Below are positions 24,776 through 36,147 of a DNA stretch of 64,000 nt, piece by piece; the first letter of the stretch is position 1, and every line of letters begins with the position of its first letter. The notes below the pieces were generated by a model. It saw only the letters and a list, made by a program, of their open reading frames with translations, ran no database searches and had not been told where the DNA came from. The DNA is taken from positions 12,031,427 to 12,095,426 of the forward strand of contig NC_045147.1 in the NCBI RefSeq assembly GCF_008831285.2. Reading direction: 5' to 3'. The position numbers and the translations under genes are program-made. This DNA is from Nymphaea colorata (Eukaryota > Streptophyta > Magnoliopsida > Nymphaeales > Nymphaeaceae).

Positions 24776-25990
24776 AAGGAGAGGGGGAGAGGGTGATTTT
24801 TTGGTATTTTGAAAAGAACTGACATATTCCATGCAACGCACGACTCTTCGGCAATTTAGACTAAAAGCTAGGCGGTGATCTATTGGAAGTGAGAAGTTGA
24901 GCAGTGCTTTTGTCTTTCTTTTCTCAATTTACTTTCCAGATCACTCTTAATTAAAGTGAAGCAACATGAAAGGTGAAAATTATTATTCCTAATTTGTAGT
25001 TGCGCTTAGAGTTTCTATTTCTGAGAATAAATTCGTTTATTATTTAAGAAGATTTTGGCAGGAGTAGGCATTTTACTTAAAATTCAACTTCTTTTGGTTC
25101 CACACATTGAGTCAAACATGAGGAAAAATGTCTGCCAGAAACATTCCTCCAAACCTAACGATATGTTTTAGACATCCTTGTCTTTTGCCTTGAATACGTG
25201 CCACACTTCCACAACATTATGAAAAAGTTTAATCATGTATTAAAGTTTATTGAAAACATTTGAGGGAAATAGTTAGTTCTAGTGCTTCTTACCCTTTTTA
25301 GAACAAGAATCAAAGCTGTTTGAAGATGGGTAAAGATTTGCTACTAGAAGCCTCATGTCAATATCAAGGTGAATCTAGTTTTAGTATTCGACATCACGAC
25401 AGGTTTAACACTTGTACCTAAAGTCTCTCATGCACATAAAGGATGTATTAGCTGGTTATATGCACAGGCCTGTGCACAATGCAAACATGCGCAAGTCCAT
25501 GTGGATGACATGTACTCAAAGAGTGCACTCGGGACCCAATAAAAGTGAGTCAAAGAGACGGATGTAATGCACAGAGGGTTGTGCACACACGTGCCCGTAA
25601 CCATGTCCCACGTATAAGTAAGTTGGTTAAATGATTAATTATCGGAGTTTCTTGTCTTTCTAAAGTAGAAAACAAAGTTCCTATGGGGTGACTTGAGATT
25701 GTCTAACCGATGAACCCAAAGACAGTATGGGGTTTGTTACAGTAAACATGCAAAACCATGACAAAGTTCATATGGGGTGACTTGAGATTATCTAAACGTT
25801 GAACCCATAGACAGTATGGGGTTTGTTACAGTAAACATGCAAAACCATGAGGTGATGAAGATGGGTCTTTGCCTAACTAGCTACTGACCGTAGAGACTTG
25901 ACAAGGGAGATCCAATTTTCTAGATTCAGATTTGAATATCTTAAATCATACAAGAATATGACCAGGATCTCACTGCATCAGATCTTTATC
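24776..25990. repeat. Older internal duplicate of the left spacer
   Basis: This stretch resembles 9690-9979 joined to 19997-21840, sharing phrases such as AATTTAGACTAAAAGCTA and CCAATTTTCTAGATTCAGAT at lower identity than U1 against U2. U2 has the same pair (46457-47850 and 50757-51870), so four copies lie in the window. Confidence 0.7.
25673..25850. repeat. 89-bp tandem duplication
   Basis: Two units (25673-25761 and 25762-25850) beginning CAAAGTTC and ending AAAACCATGA, with a few differences. U2 has the same pair from 51566, so it predates the segmental duplication. Confidence 0.85.
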
Positions 25991-27092
25991 GAATCTTGAA
26001 GACTTGTTGAACAACATCATACTCTCTCGGAGTCTATTCAATGATAGAACTGGTTAGACCTAACCAATGGGTCCAAATTTTACTATATAAGTTCAGGGTA
26101 CAAATCTCAATAGTGGACAGGTTTGATTGCTGGATGGTTGAGACCACTGCAAGAATATTGACGTTCAGTGGCATTCAAGAAGCATCACTAAACTAAAAGT
26201 ATTAGTGTGCAGTAAAAAATGCTGCTGAAAGTAGAGTGGGTGTTTCCCTTGAGTGGTATCACTTGCATATGCCATAAATGCAAACCTTTTATCGCAAAGA
26301 CTATGTGCTACTAAAAGCATTCAGTGACACTCAAAAAGTGTCCCTGTAGATTTTTTATGGCATCCATAGTAGCAATCCCGTGAATGGTCTTTTTAGGTTA
26401 AGGGAAAAACTAATGCATGTTGATACAAATGAGATTTAAGGCGTTCATTTGCTTAATTATAGTTCATCAAATGAATGGATCTTAACGAATATATATTTCA
26501 GGAAAAGGAGGGATCTTCTGCCAAACCTTTTCTTTTCCTTTTCTCTAACTCCTAATACCAAAATCCACTCGTTAATCCTCCCTTCAATTGTGACTGTGGG
26601 TCGCCATAGGTCTTGATAATCGTGGTCTCCGTTACCTAAACGCCTAAGTTGCAGTCAACATTGGCAATTCAAACCCTCCACGCTTGAAAAGGTGTTTCTT
26701 CAAAGGCACGGATGCCTTCCTGCGCCATTAAAAGTGAAGAGGGCATTTGGTGTAGTGGACAAAGAGACGGAAGGTGGACCAAGGGAATCCCGTGGATTTC
26801 CCAAAGTTTCCAACACCAAACCATAATTGATAGAACTTTCCGATATATACAAATATGTGACAAAGATGGATACAGATCGTAATTAGTTTAATATTTCGTC
26901 CAGATGCCTGAACATCGACTTTGCTTAGTTCATTAACTCATTTATTGCACTCGGCATCATTATCAACGCATGAGGCACGAACTGGCCCACTGAGTCAGCT
27001 TTCTGCTGATCGTATGAGGCAGAAAGTAAAGGGTGAGAAAGAGAGAGAGAGATCTTAAAGTTGAAGTTCTAAGAACGCCATTATTCAATTTC

Positions 27093-27100
27093 ATATATAC

Positions 27101-27144
<44 letters not shown>
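27093..27144. repeat. AT/TA microsatellite
   Basis: Nearly pure AT dinucleotides; a shorter partner is at 58589-58617 in U2. Confidence 0.85.
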
Positions 27145-27147
<3 letters not shown>

Positions 27148-27305
27148 ATAAAGTTAAAGTATCAAGAAAGCCATTGATTCAATCTCATATAGGTCGTTTA
27201 GAAGCACAACTACTTTGTATATATTTATGTCATAAAGTTAAAGTAACAAGAAAGCCATTGATTCAATCTCATATAGGTCGTTTAGAAGCACAACTACTTT
27301 GTCAG
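27145..27305. repeat. 84-bp tandem duplication, U1 only
   Basis: Units at 27145 and 27229 start GTCATAAAGTTAAAGTA and are nearly identical. U2 has only part of one unit after its TA tract at 58617, so either U1 gained a unit or U2 lost one. Confidence 0.8.
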
Positions 27306-30300
27306 TGTATCATGAATTTGCCGTAAATATATATATTTGTTGCTGTTTACAACCCGACCTAACCTCAGGCTTTCTTATAGAACAAAGGAAGTATCCTATT
27401 GCATTCAAATCATATATGAGATCATGGTTACACCTGGGAGGTTTATAAGATACGGTTGTAAACAAACCACAGTGCTAGAAGAAACCTTCACAGTAGTTTA
27501 TTGAAGTCCAGAGACAGCCCGACCATGAGGGAAGATGATTGTGTGATCGTCATTAAATTAATTCACTGACATATGCTGTTCATATCTAATGGGTGTACAT
27601 TTCAGTCACAGAAGGAGTTACCCATGCTCCATTCATTAATGACGCTCATTGGTGGTTTTTTGAATGAACCATTGAATATTTTTCCATGTTTATGGCTCTA
27701 AAATAGAAGCATGACAACCTGACAAACAAACTCGATTGTTTACGCTGACCAGAAAAATTTGAGCACAGTTTTGATTGGCATGTCAAGAATCAAAAATTAA
27801 CCGTAGAAGCATCATCGAAAGCATCAGCTTCTCAGACGCCATGGCAGGGTTGTATGCTTGAAAAGAGAGAAGAAGCCATCTCTAGCGATTTTTCAGCTCT
27901 AGTGTTTCACTAGGGATTCTTGTACTGCATCCAATTAAGTACTTAGCTTAAGCAGTCTGCTTTAAACAAGGAAAGAACAAAGTTTCACTACGATCATACA
28001 TTCATATTTTATCTCTAGTATTCTCCCGTGAATAAGACTATTGAGCCTCAAAGAAGCCGATGAACTGCGCGGACATGAAGGCCCTGATCAATGTGAAGGG
28101 TCAGCATGGTTTTGTAAGTCACCTCTTTAGATGGGTCCTTTAGATTGAATCTAAAGAAAACGGTAAGCAATGCAGCTACTATCTTCATCTGCCGATACGC
28201 GAAATCTTTACCCAAGCACGTCCGTGGACCAGCCTGTGACAGTGAATGAAAAAAATTTTGAGATTTTCTTTCTTCTAACCTGACAAGGATCTTGACATAA
28301 TGTCAGTTATTATGTGTATAAATGATGAAGCAAAACATTTGAGTGCTAACATGCGTGCCATATATGATTGTATAAAGAGCTCTACTTACATGGAATGCTG
28401 GAAATTTGAAAGGGGATTCTGGTCGGAAAACTCCATCGTGGAGCCATCTCCCTGGCCTGAAATCCTCCGCATCGTCGCCCCAGATATACTTCATCCTGCC
28501 CATCGCATAAGTTACATGGTTGACTCCATCACCTTTCTTCACTTTGAATCCATCAGGGAGGATGTCATCCTTGCATGCACTCTGTCTATCCTGGGAAAAC
28601 CCAATTAAGATGCATATTTATCTGGTTTGAGTGGCTGAAAGAAATCAATATCAAGTTTAAAGCGAACGGCCAGCAGGACAGTGACTTTCCCTATTACAGA
28701 AAAAGAAAAAGACACTCCTACAATTTCAGAAACAAGAAGGGCCCGTCTTTGAAAGTTATTCTTCAGAAGATGGCCAAATGCCTATAACTATCTTAGAGAT
28801 TTCATACAACGAGCTTCACACATGGAACTCTTGTCGTGTGTATGTCGTGGCCTTTCATAGACATTGACAGTTTCACCGTGGTCTGTCTTGCTAAAATTAC
28901 TACTCTTTCTTGCACTAAATGTCATCACAAGTGAAAAAAGCTGCAAATTGAAAGGTAGGGTTATTTTATTTGAGTGATGCCATGTTTCAATGTGCTTTTG
29001 TCATTGGTGATCAAGTTAATGACTTGAAGTACATGTTACTCCTAAAATCTGGAAAGGGGGAATGGAAAAAGCACTGACATACACTCTGAATGACAAAACA
29101 CCGTCATCAAATTTACGTGTATGTGCAGGTGGGTGCAAAAATGAGCAGAGTTTATAAATTATGTTATTCGCTTAACTAGGATGTATTTAACCAAAATGTC
29201 TTTAGTCAGATAAGAGTGTCAAAGCAGAGGAATTATAATGCTTACAATGGGGACTGCAGGATACAATCTCAAGGTTTCACTCAAAGCAGCATGAAGATAC
29301 TGCAGCTTTTCTAATGCGCCTTCTGTAAGTTTTTCGACAAACTGTGTAAACTGTCCTTTTTCACAAGAGCCAACAGTCTCCTTGACCTCCTGTGCAATCT
29401 TCTCTTGTATAAGCGGATGCTTGCAGAGCAAATATGTGAACCATGAAAGCGTGCCCGCAGTGGTATCTTTCCCGGCAAACATGAAGTTCAAAATGATATC
29501 CCTCAAGTAACGATCGTTCATGGTCTCCGGATTCTTCTTACTTTCCAAAAGGAACCTTGACAGAATATCTTCCTTCACCTATTATTATTTTTAAAACCCA
29601 GCAAATCATGTCTCCGCATTTAAAAACTTACACTTCCAAAAGAAAGGTCCAAAAGGTTGATGCTTGCATATGAACTTTGATGGCACGAGTACTTCTTCCG
29701 TCTAGAACTGATGATTTTGTTGATGAACTCATCAATCACTCCAATATTTTTCCTGAGTGTTGCTTCTGTACCAACATTAAGAAATCTCTTGACCTTCCAG
29801 AATAAGTAAACGTAACGGTGAAATGTCAAAGCGTTCGCTTCATCAAAAGCCTTGGCGAATGTAGTCGCTTCCTCGTTAGATCCATCCAAAATATTCAATT
29901 TCACCCCAAATCCAACTTCGAATATGGAGTCCAAGGAATATTTAGTGAATAATTCCTGCATTGGACACAGAGATACGTACATGAAAGCAATCACACTCCT
30001 GACGTAATACTTGTTCTGCACAGTTAACAGAAACAGTAACAAAAAGATAATGACGCTCGCGAGTTATGACCACAGGCATCGGTAGATCTAGCTTTTGATC
30101 AACTTGATAAGCTTTCTCGTTCTACATCAATCTGAGCAACTCAGACATTGAATTTGGCACAGAAACCCACAAAAGAAAAGAAAAACGATAATTCAAGACT
30201 GAGAAGCATGGTCGTCTTGCCATGGAACCAGAAGATGCAGCCCACCAATCTGGTTACTGGACGTTTTCATTTTTCTGTAGAACAGAGAAACAACTTTACT

Positions 30301-30574
30301 GGGAGCTATTGTATTTTTTTTGAGAGCAGAGAAACTACTTCAGCGGTGGGAAACCAGGTGAAACTAGTTACTTTAACCTGTTGCTCACCATGGGCTTTCT
30401 GAGATGGTAGAGTACCGAGCGGGTAGAAGAACTAGATAAAAGCTCCTTGAACTCATTAATCTTTCACCTCTGCAACTGTACTGGTCACTTGCCCGAAAAG
30501 GGCCTCAGAGTTGTTGGAGCCTTATGATCAGCCTTATTCTTCCAACCAGCGCTCGTCACCAATTCAGATGTTTC

Positions 30575-30882
30575 TGAAGGAAGTCTTTCTAACTCCCACA
30601 CCAAACAACACTACAAAAGGGCACGTTAAAATAAAACTTGAAAAGACCTCAACACTTTCATTCTTTTTCTCACACCTTGGATTACACGCATGGAACTAGT
30701 ATTTATAGAACAAAAGAAAAAACTACCCACTAATGCCACTTGCCAAAAAGCAGCCCCATTTTGTGGACACATAACCACTAATTCCTATTTTTATGGCTAA
30801 AGAAAAGAAACTAAAAAAAACCACCACATGTTTACACGATCTCTACTTCCACATATTGCTCACACGTTCACATTAACTAACA
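30575..30882 (-). repeat. Copia-1 3' LTR
   Basis: TGAAGGAAGT...TTAACTAACA on the plus strand. Minus-strand TATAAAT near 30710 could be the LTR TATA box. A copia PPT follows it. Confidence 0.93.
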
Positions 30883-30895
30883 TTTCTCCCCCTTA
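30883..30895 (-). promoter_or_regulatory. Copia-1 polypurine tract
   Basis: Minus strand TAAGGGGGAGAAA abuts the 3' LTR and overlaps the stop codon of the polyprotein. Confidence 0.85.
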
Positions 30896-32611
30896 ATGTG
30901 AAAAATCTTGTACTCCAATCGCTTCTCGAAAATTGAAAAACTTTGATGGTGGTAGTGCTTTTGTAAAACCATCCGCAACTTGCTCTTTTGTGAAACATTG
31001 CTTCAACTCAATTTCTTCTTTCTCAATCACGTCTCTAATAAAGTGATAACGTAACTCTATATGTTTAATCCTTCCGTGAAATGATGGATTTTTTGCCATG
31101 GAAATAGTAGATTTGTTATCACAGTATAACTGAGTTGGATTCTCTTGCTTCAATTGAAGATCTTCTAAAATACGTCTCATCCATATCGCTTGACATGCAG
31201 CAGCAGTAGCAGCAATATACTCAGCTTCCGAAGATGATAAGGCTGTTGAACTTTGTTTCTTTGAGCACCACGACACAGCACTTGAACCAAATCCAAATAC
31301 AAAACCACTTGTACTTTTTCGATCATCAACAGAACCTGCCCAATCACTATCAGTATATCCAAGTAAACCAAAGTTAGTCACAGGTTTATAAAAAATTCCA
31401 TAGTTGAGTGTAGATTGAATGTAACGAAGAATTCTTTTTGCTGCACCAAGATGTTGCACTGAAGGATCTTGCATGAACCTTGATATCAAACTCACTGAAA
31501 ACACAATGTCAGGTCTGGTATGTGTCAAGTACATCAATGCACCGACCATGCTTCTGAAATATTTTTCATTTACTTTTACCATTCCATCATCTGCATTCAG
31601 CTTTTCGTTGGTGTTCATGGGAGTTGCACAACCATTACAATTCATCATTTTAAACTTTTTCAGAGTATCTAATGCATATTTTTCTTGCCATATAAAGTTT
31701 CCTTCATCACTTTGTACTACTTGAAGACCAAGAAAGTAATGCAACAATCCCAAATCAGACATTTCAAACTCCCTCATCATACAATTTTTAAATTCTGCAA
31801 TAAGACTAGAAGAAGTGCCAGTATAGATAATGTCATCCACATAAACACTTACAATAAGTAAATGATTTTCACTCACTTTGACATAAAGAGTTGGCTCACT
31901 ATCACTTCTTTGAAAGCCATTTTGATGAAGAAATTTATCAAGACGACTATACCAAGCACGAGGAGCTTGTTTAAGTCCGTATAATGCCTTTTTAAGTTTA
32001 TAAACCTTGTCTTCTTTTCCTTTAATTTTAAATCCAGGTGGTTGATCAACATACACTTCTTCATTCAAATAGCCATTTAGGAAAGCAGACTTGACATCAA
32101 ACTGAAAAACTTTCCATTTAAATTGAGCAGCAATAAAAAGAACCATTCTTACTGTCTCAAATCTTGCAACAGGTGAAAACGTCTCAGTAAAATCAATTCC
32201 ATATACTTGCACAAAACCTCTAGCAACCAGCCTTGCTTTATATTTTTTCACGTTACCTTGAGCATCATACTTCACCTTATAGACCCATTTTACTCCAATT
32301 GGTTCCTTTCCCGACGGCAACTTAGAGAGCTCCCATGTGTCATTCTTTTCTATGGTTTGTATTTCCTCTTCCATAGCATTCATCCAATTTTTGTCTACAC
32401 ATGCTTCATCAAAAGTTGAAGGTTCTATAACACCAAAAGCGAATGCACACTTATAAATGTCATTTAAGGATCGTACCTTTCTTGGAGGAGTTTCTTCAGA
32501 AATGGATTCAATACCTTCATTGATCGTCTCCTTCAAGGCTTCATCTTTCTCCCTTGGTTCTTCGTCAATATGACTTGGATTCACTTCTTCCCCGTCAACT
32601 TGGAGTTTCAT
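30893..32611 (-). CDS. Copia-1 reverse transcriptase and RNase H
   Basis: 572 codons open without a break. The N-terminal part is the linker after integrase; reverse transcriptase starts around EEEIQTIEKNDTWEL, with YKARLVARGF, FQFDVKSAFLNG and the catalytic YVDDIIYTG. RNase H has GYTDSDWAG, SSSEAEYIA and YCDNKSTI. The start codon at 32611 is only the first Met after the frameshift; in an intact element this is part of one polyprotein. Confidence 0.92.
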   Translation of the reverse strand: MKLQVDGEEVNPSHIDEEPREKDEALKETINEGIESISEETPPRKVRSLNDIYKCAFAFGVIEPSTFDEACVDKNWMNAMEEEIQTIEKNDTWELSKLPSGKEPIGVKWVYKVKYDAQGNVKKYKARLVARGFVQVYGIDFTETFSPVARFETVRMVLFIAAQFKWKVFQFDVKSAFLNGYLNEEVYVDQPPGFKIKGKEDKVYKLKKALYGLKQAPRAWYSRLDKFLHQNGFQRSDSEPTLYVKVSENHLLIVSVYVDDIIYTGTSSSLIAEFKNCMMREFEMSDLGLLHYFLGLQVVQSDEGNFIWQEKYALDTLKKFKMMNCNGCATPMNTNEKLNADDGMVKVNEKYFRSMVGALMYLTHTRPDIVFSVSLISRFMQDPSVQHLGAAKRILRYIQSTLNYGIFYKPVTNFGLLGYTDSDWAGSVDDRKSTSGFVFGFGSSAVSWCSKKQSSTALSSSEAEYIAATAAACQAIWMRRILEDLQLKQENPTQLYCDNKSTISMAKNPSFHGRIKHIELRYHFIRDVIEKEEIELKQCFTKEQVADGFTKALPPSKFFNFREAIGVQDFSH

Positions 32612-33336
32612 GGTTTCATTCTTAACCCAATCCCAGCAAGCTTTTCATCAAATATAATGTCTCTTCTTATAATCATCTTCTTAGTGATAGGATTATAAAG
32701 ACGATAACCCTTAGTTTCACTACTATAACCAATGAAAATGCATTTTTCACTCTTCTTATCCAACTTGCTTCTTTCATTAGGATCAATTAATGCATATGCA
32801 ACACATCCAAAGACTTTTAACATACTTACATTTGGTTTGCGATTCCACCATGCTTCGAATGGAGTTTTGTTTCTGACTGCCTTTGTTGGAGAAATGTTGA
32901 GAAGATATACTGCCGTATGGATTGCTTCAGCCCAAAATTCACTTGGTAATTGTTTTTCATTTAACATGCTGTGTGCCATTTCCACCACTGTCCGATTTTT
33001 CCTTTCGGCCACACCATTTTGTTGTGGGGTCTTCCTTACTGTAAACTGTCTACGAATGCCATGATTTTTACAAAATAAACCAAATTCGTCAGACAAAAAT
33101 TCTCCCCCTCTATCCGTACGTAGTATATTTATTACATTTCCACTTTCTTTTTCTGCAAACACTTTAAACTCTTTAAATTTATCCATTGCATCAGATTTGT
33201 GACTGAGAAAATATACCCAACTCATTCTAGTGTAATCATCAGTAAATAGCAAAAAATACTTGCTACCATTTAATGAAGAAGTTTTCATTGGACCGCATAT
33301 GTCAACATGAACTAATTGAAGCGGTATTTTAGCTCT
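32608..33336 (-). pseudogene. Copia-1 integrase segment
   Basis: Same frame as the gag-protease segment, after the TGA. The integrase catalytic acidic residues are visible in a HVDICGPM context, in LRTDRGGEFL and in QQNGVAERKN (D, D, E). It ends early at 32608 because one base is missing near 32639 and the frame shifts. Confidence 0.88.
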
Positions 33337-34866
33337 TCATGATTTTTCAACTTGAAATGGTAATTTATGTTGTTTACCATAAATACACCATTCAGATACA
33401 TCATCATGACAATCAATAGATGGTAGTCCATATACCATACATTTTTGATGTAAGAGCTTCAATCCATTAAAATGAAGATGTCCATATCTCACGTGCCATA
33501 GCTTGGAATCATCAATTTTTGTCATAAAAGCATTTGTCTCAAGAGGAAACATTTTATTTCGAACCATATTTACTTTCGCAAGAACTACACCACTTTTATT
33601 TTTAATTTCACAAGCATCATTTTCAAATAAAAGTGTGTACCCTTTTTGAACCAATTGCCCAACACTAAGCAAATTTTGAGCCAACCCGGGAACGTAATAC
33701 ACATCATTAATAAATTTTTCCATACCTGTTTCTGATTTGATGATAGCAGTTCCTTTGCCCTTCACACTTATTCTATTATTGTCTCCAAGCCACACATCCA
33801 ATTGTATAGTCTCATCAATGTCTTTGAAAAAACTCTTGTTACCAGTCATATGATTACTGCAGCCGCTATCTACAAACCAAACTTCACTCTTGCAACTGTT
33901 AGCATCCATAGTTGTAAGAAATAAATTCTCATTTTCTTCTACAAAACTAGCTTGTTGTTTTGCCTTTTCAAAACATTTAGCTTCTATATGACCAAACTTC
34001 TTGCAAAAGTTACATTGTTTTCCTCTAAAGTACTGATTTTGATTACCTTTCCCTGTTGTGTCATGGGTTTTATGAAAATTTTCATGGAATCTTCCACGTC
34101 CTCTACCATAACCACGAGTGACTCCTCTATAGCCTCCTCGTCCTTGACTCCTTCCTTCATTTCTTTGATCATAGCTTCCATTCTTCTCTTTTGAAAACTC
34201 TATCTTTGTTTGGAAAACTTGCTCTATTCCTTTTTCTGTTGACCTATTCATACGTTGCTCATGTGCTAAAAGAGACCCCATTAGTTCATCAATAGAATAA
34301 ATAGACAAATCTTTGGATTCTTCTATTGCAGTGACAACATGATCAAATTTAGAAGGAAGACTTCTTAACACCTTTTCAACCACCTTTTGCTCGGTTATGG
34401 CTTCACCGAAACTCTTCATTTGATTTACAATAGTAGAGAGTCTAGAAAAATAATTTTGAACGGACTCACCAGTTTTCATGCAAAATGTTTCAAACTCTCT
34501 CCTTAAGATTTGGAGCTTAACTGTAGTAATCTTCTTATCTCCATGAAATTTTTGTTTGAGGAATAGCCACGCTTCACTTGACTTCTCTGCACCAGCAATA
34601 GTTGGGAAGACAGTCTCTGATACAGCCTGCTGCAATACTGAGAGTGCCTTTGCATCTTTCTTCCGAAATTCCTTAACATCAATTTTCTCTATTGACTTTC
34701 CTGCTGCCTTTGATACTTCAGTTTCTGCATAACCATTTTCAACTAACTCCCAAAGATCTTGTGAAATGAAGTAAGTCTTCATTTTGATATTCCAAAACTC
34801 ATAGTTCTCACCATTAAAAATAGGCACTAAGGATTGGGATAAATTGAGAGTATTTGAATTAGCCAT
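33337..34866 (-). CDS. Copia-1 gag and protease, ending at a premature TGA
   Basis: Starts at ATG 34866 (MANSNTLNLSQSLVPIFNG), preferred over an upstream in-frame ATG at 35010 that lies in the LTR. Residues about 20-250 are the copia capsid region (FNGENYEFWNIKM, NYFSRLSTIV). A CCHC zinc knuckle CNFCKKFGHIEAKC follows a Gly/Arg-rich stretch, then the aspartic protease motif WFVDSGCSNHMTG and the pre-integrase HLHFNGL region. It ends at TGA 33337-33339; the frame continues unchanged beyond it, so this looks like a point nonsense mutation. Confidence 0.9.
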   Translation of the reverse strand: MANSNTLNLSQSLVPIFNGENYEFWNIKMKTYFISQDLWELVENGYAETEVSKAAGKSIEKIDVKEFRKKDAKALSVLQQAVSETVFPTIAGAEKSSEAWLFLKQKFHGDKKITTVKLQILRREFETFCMKTGESVQNYFSRLSTIVNQMKSFGEAITEQKVVEKVLRSLPSKFDHVVTAIEESKDLSIYSIDELMGSLLAHEQRMNRSTEKGIEQVFQTKIEFSKEKNGSYDQRNEGRSQGRGGYRGVTRGYGRGRGRFHENFHKTHDTTGKGNQNQYFRGKQCNFCKKFGHIEAKCFEKAKQQASFVEENENLFLTTMDANSCKSEVWFVDSGCSNHMTGNKSFFKDIDETIQLDVWLGDNNRISVKGKGTAIIKSETGMEKFINDVYYVPGLAQNLLSVGQLVQKGYTLLFENDACEIKNKSGVVLAKVNMVRNKMFPLETNAFMTKIDDSKLWHVRYGHLHFNGLKLLHQKCMVYGLPSIDCHDDVSEWCIYGKQHKLPFQVEKS

Positions 34867-34964
34867 ACCAGCTTTCAAAAAATAACTCTTACCAATAACA
34901 CGCGATTTGGAGTTCCTTGCTTCTGCAATGCTCCAAGATACTTGAGATGCCCACGCAACCTGGC

Positions 34965-34976
34965 GCTCTGATACCA
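34965..34976 (-). promoter_or_regulatory. Copia-1 primer-binding site
   Basis: Minus strand TGGTATCAGAGC, a perfect match to the plant initiator-methionine tRNA primer site, four bases inside the 5' LTR. Confidence 0.9.
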
Positions 34977-34980
34977 AGAT

Positions 34981-35288
34981 TGAAGGAAGTCTTTCTAACT
35001 CCCACACCAAACAACACTACAAAAGGGCACGTTAAAATAAAACTTGAAAAGACCTCAACACTTTCATTCTTTTTCTCACACCTTGGATTACACGCATGGA
35101 ACTAGTATTTATAGAACAAAAGAAAAAACTACCCACTAATGCCACTTGCCAAAAAGCAGCCCCATTTTGTAGACACATAACCACTAATTCCTATTTTTAT
35201 GGCTAAAGAAAAGAAACTAAAAAAAACCACCACATGTTTACACGATCTCCACTTCCACATATTGCTCACACGTTCACATTAACTAACA
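34981..35288 (-). repeat. Copia-1 5' LTR
   Basis: Same length as the 3' LTR; the differences seen are TGTAGACAC against TGTGGACAC and GATCTCC against GATCTCT. Confidence 0.93.
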
Positions 35289-36147
35289 GTTTCGGCAACT
35301 ACTGTTTAACTGTGCTTTGAAATGTTAGCGTCGCCGTTAAAGAAAAATCATGGTGGTGTCGAAGCGTATGTGTCTGATATTAGAAAATTGGATGGAAAAT
35401 TCAGCAACTTAAGAAGTACGTCTACTCAATCCATGCAGAAGACATGAAATCTTGTGAACAAGGTGAATACGCTCACATGCATATCCATGGGCCGATCGGC
35501 CTCTGCATTATCTGAAATCTTCAGTGCAAGAACAGCAGCGTTCCTCCAAAAAATGACGCTGCTGAAATCTCTCAGCACCTTGGTGGAGAACTCGTAGCTT
35601 GCTACTTTTCTTTGGTGACGCCATTTCTGACCATCCACTGCAAAAATACCATCTCCAAGAAGATCCTTCGTTATCTCCTGATGATACTCTCCCTGCAACA
35701 GCAATGAATTAAAGCATTTCATGGTCCACCACTGGTTGCTTATTGAGTCGCCTTCTCGACCCAATAACTTTGCCTCAAAAAGCCAGCAAGTAACAAACTA
35801 ACAACCACCAAGAACAGAGCAGACGATAGAAGGTGGCCTTTGTTGGTTACCTTGTCATAGTTAGCAAAGTTCGTCTTCAGGATATACTCGATGTTCTGCG
35901 GGTCTGCAGTGTAGATTTCGCTCTGGGAGAAGGCAAGGTACCTGAATGTCTTGTCATGGGTAGCAATTTCTGCTTGGTAATCTTAGAAACTATCCAAGCA
36001 TCTAAGAAAATGGAAAATAGTTCCTTTCACAGGTGGGTACGCCTTGCTGCCTAGAGATTTCCCTGTGAAGATTCTCAAAACACAAAGACACAGAAACAAC
36101 AAGAGAAGGGAAGCTAAACCGCAACAGATGTAGAAGAAGATTGCCAT

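Larger units (their letters stand above)
21243..28047. other. U1 spacer between LARD and P450-1
   Basis: AT-rich with no supported gene. It pairs with U2 at 47280-52037 plus 57991-59414. It contains a hAT-like MITE, microsatellites and short tandem duplications listed separately. Open frames such as 23237-23593 and 26669-26863 have no protein-like features and I do not call them. Confidence 0.6.
30575..35288 (-). mobile_element. Ty1/copia LTR retrotransposon 1, young, nearly intact
   Basis: 4714 bp. LTRs at 30575-30882 and 34981-35288 are both 308 bp and I see two differences between them. Target duplication GTTTC at 30570-30574 and 35289-35293; the unoccupied site is in P450-3 intron 2 near 62006. 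Domain order on the minus strand is gag zinc knuckle, protease, integrase, reverse transcriptase, RNase H, the copia order. The internal frame is broken twice: a TGA between protease and integrase and a one-base deletion between integrase and reverse transcriptase. It sits in intron 2 of P450-1. Confidence 0.95.
28048..36147 (-). pseudogene. CYP704: Cytochrome P450 CYP704-type, copy 1, interrupted and with a premature stop
   Basis: All six exons are present on the minus strand: 36147-35851, 35692-35477, 29955-29668, 29578-29246, 28590-28390 and 28233-28048 (stop included). Phases match the intact copy 3. Codon 55 in exon 1 (35983-35985) is TAA where copy 3 has Tyr, cutting the protein before every catalytic motif. 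The conserved FRPERW is FRPGRW, so the PERF-motif glutamate is lost. Exon 3 ends in a GC rather than GT donor (29667-29666). A copia element lies in intron 2 in the same orientation, stretching that intron to about 5.5 kb. The I-helix AGKDTT, ETLR and the heme loop AGPRTCLG remain. CYP704 enzymes are ER-bound fatty-acid hydroxylases. Loss of function is inferred. Confidence 0.88.

Noticed and set aside
28300..28608. Plus-strand frame repeated at 44322 and 59668
   Set aside because: It is the antisense shadow of P450 exon 5, conserved only because the exon is duplicated.
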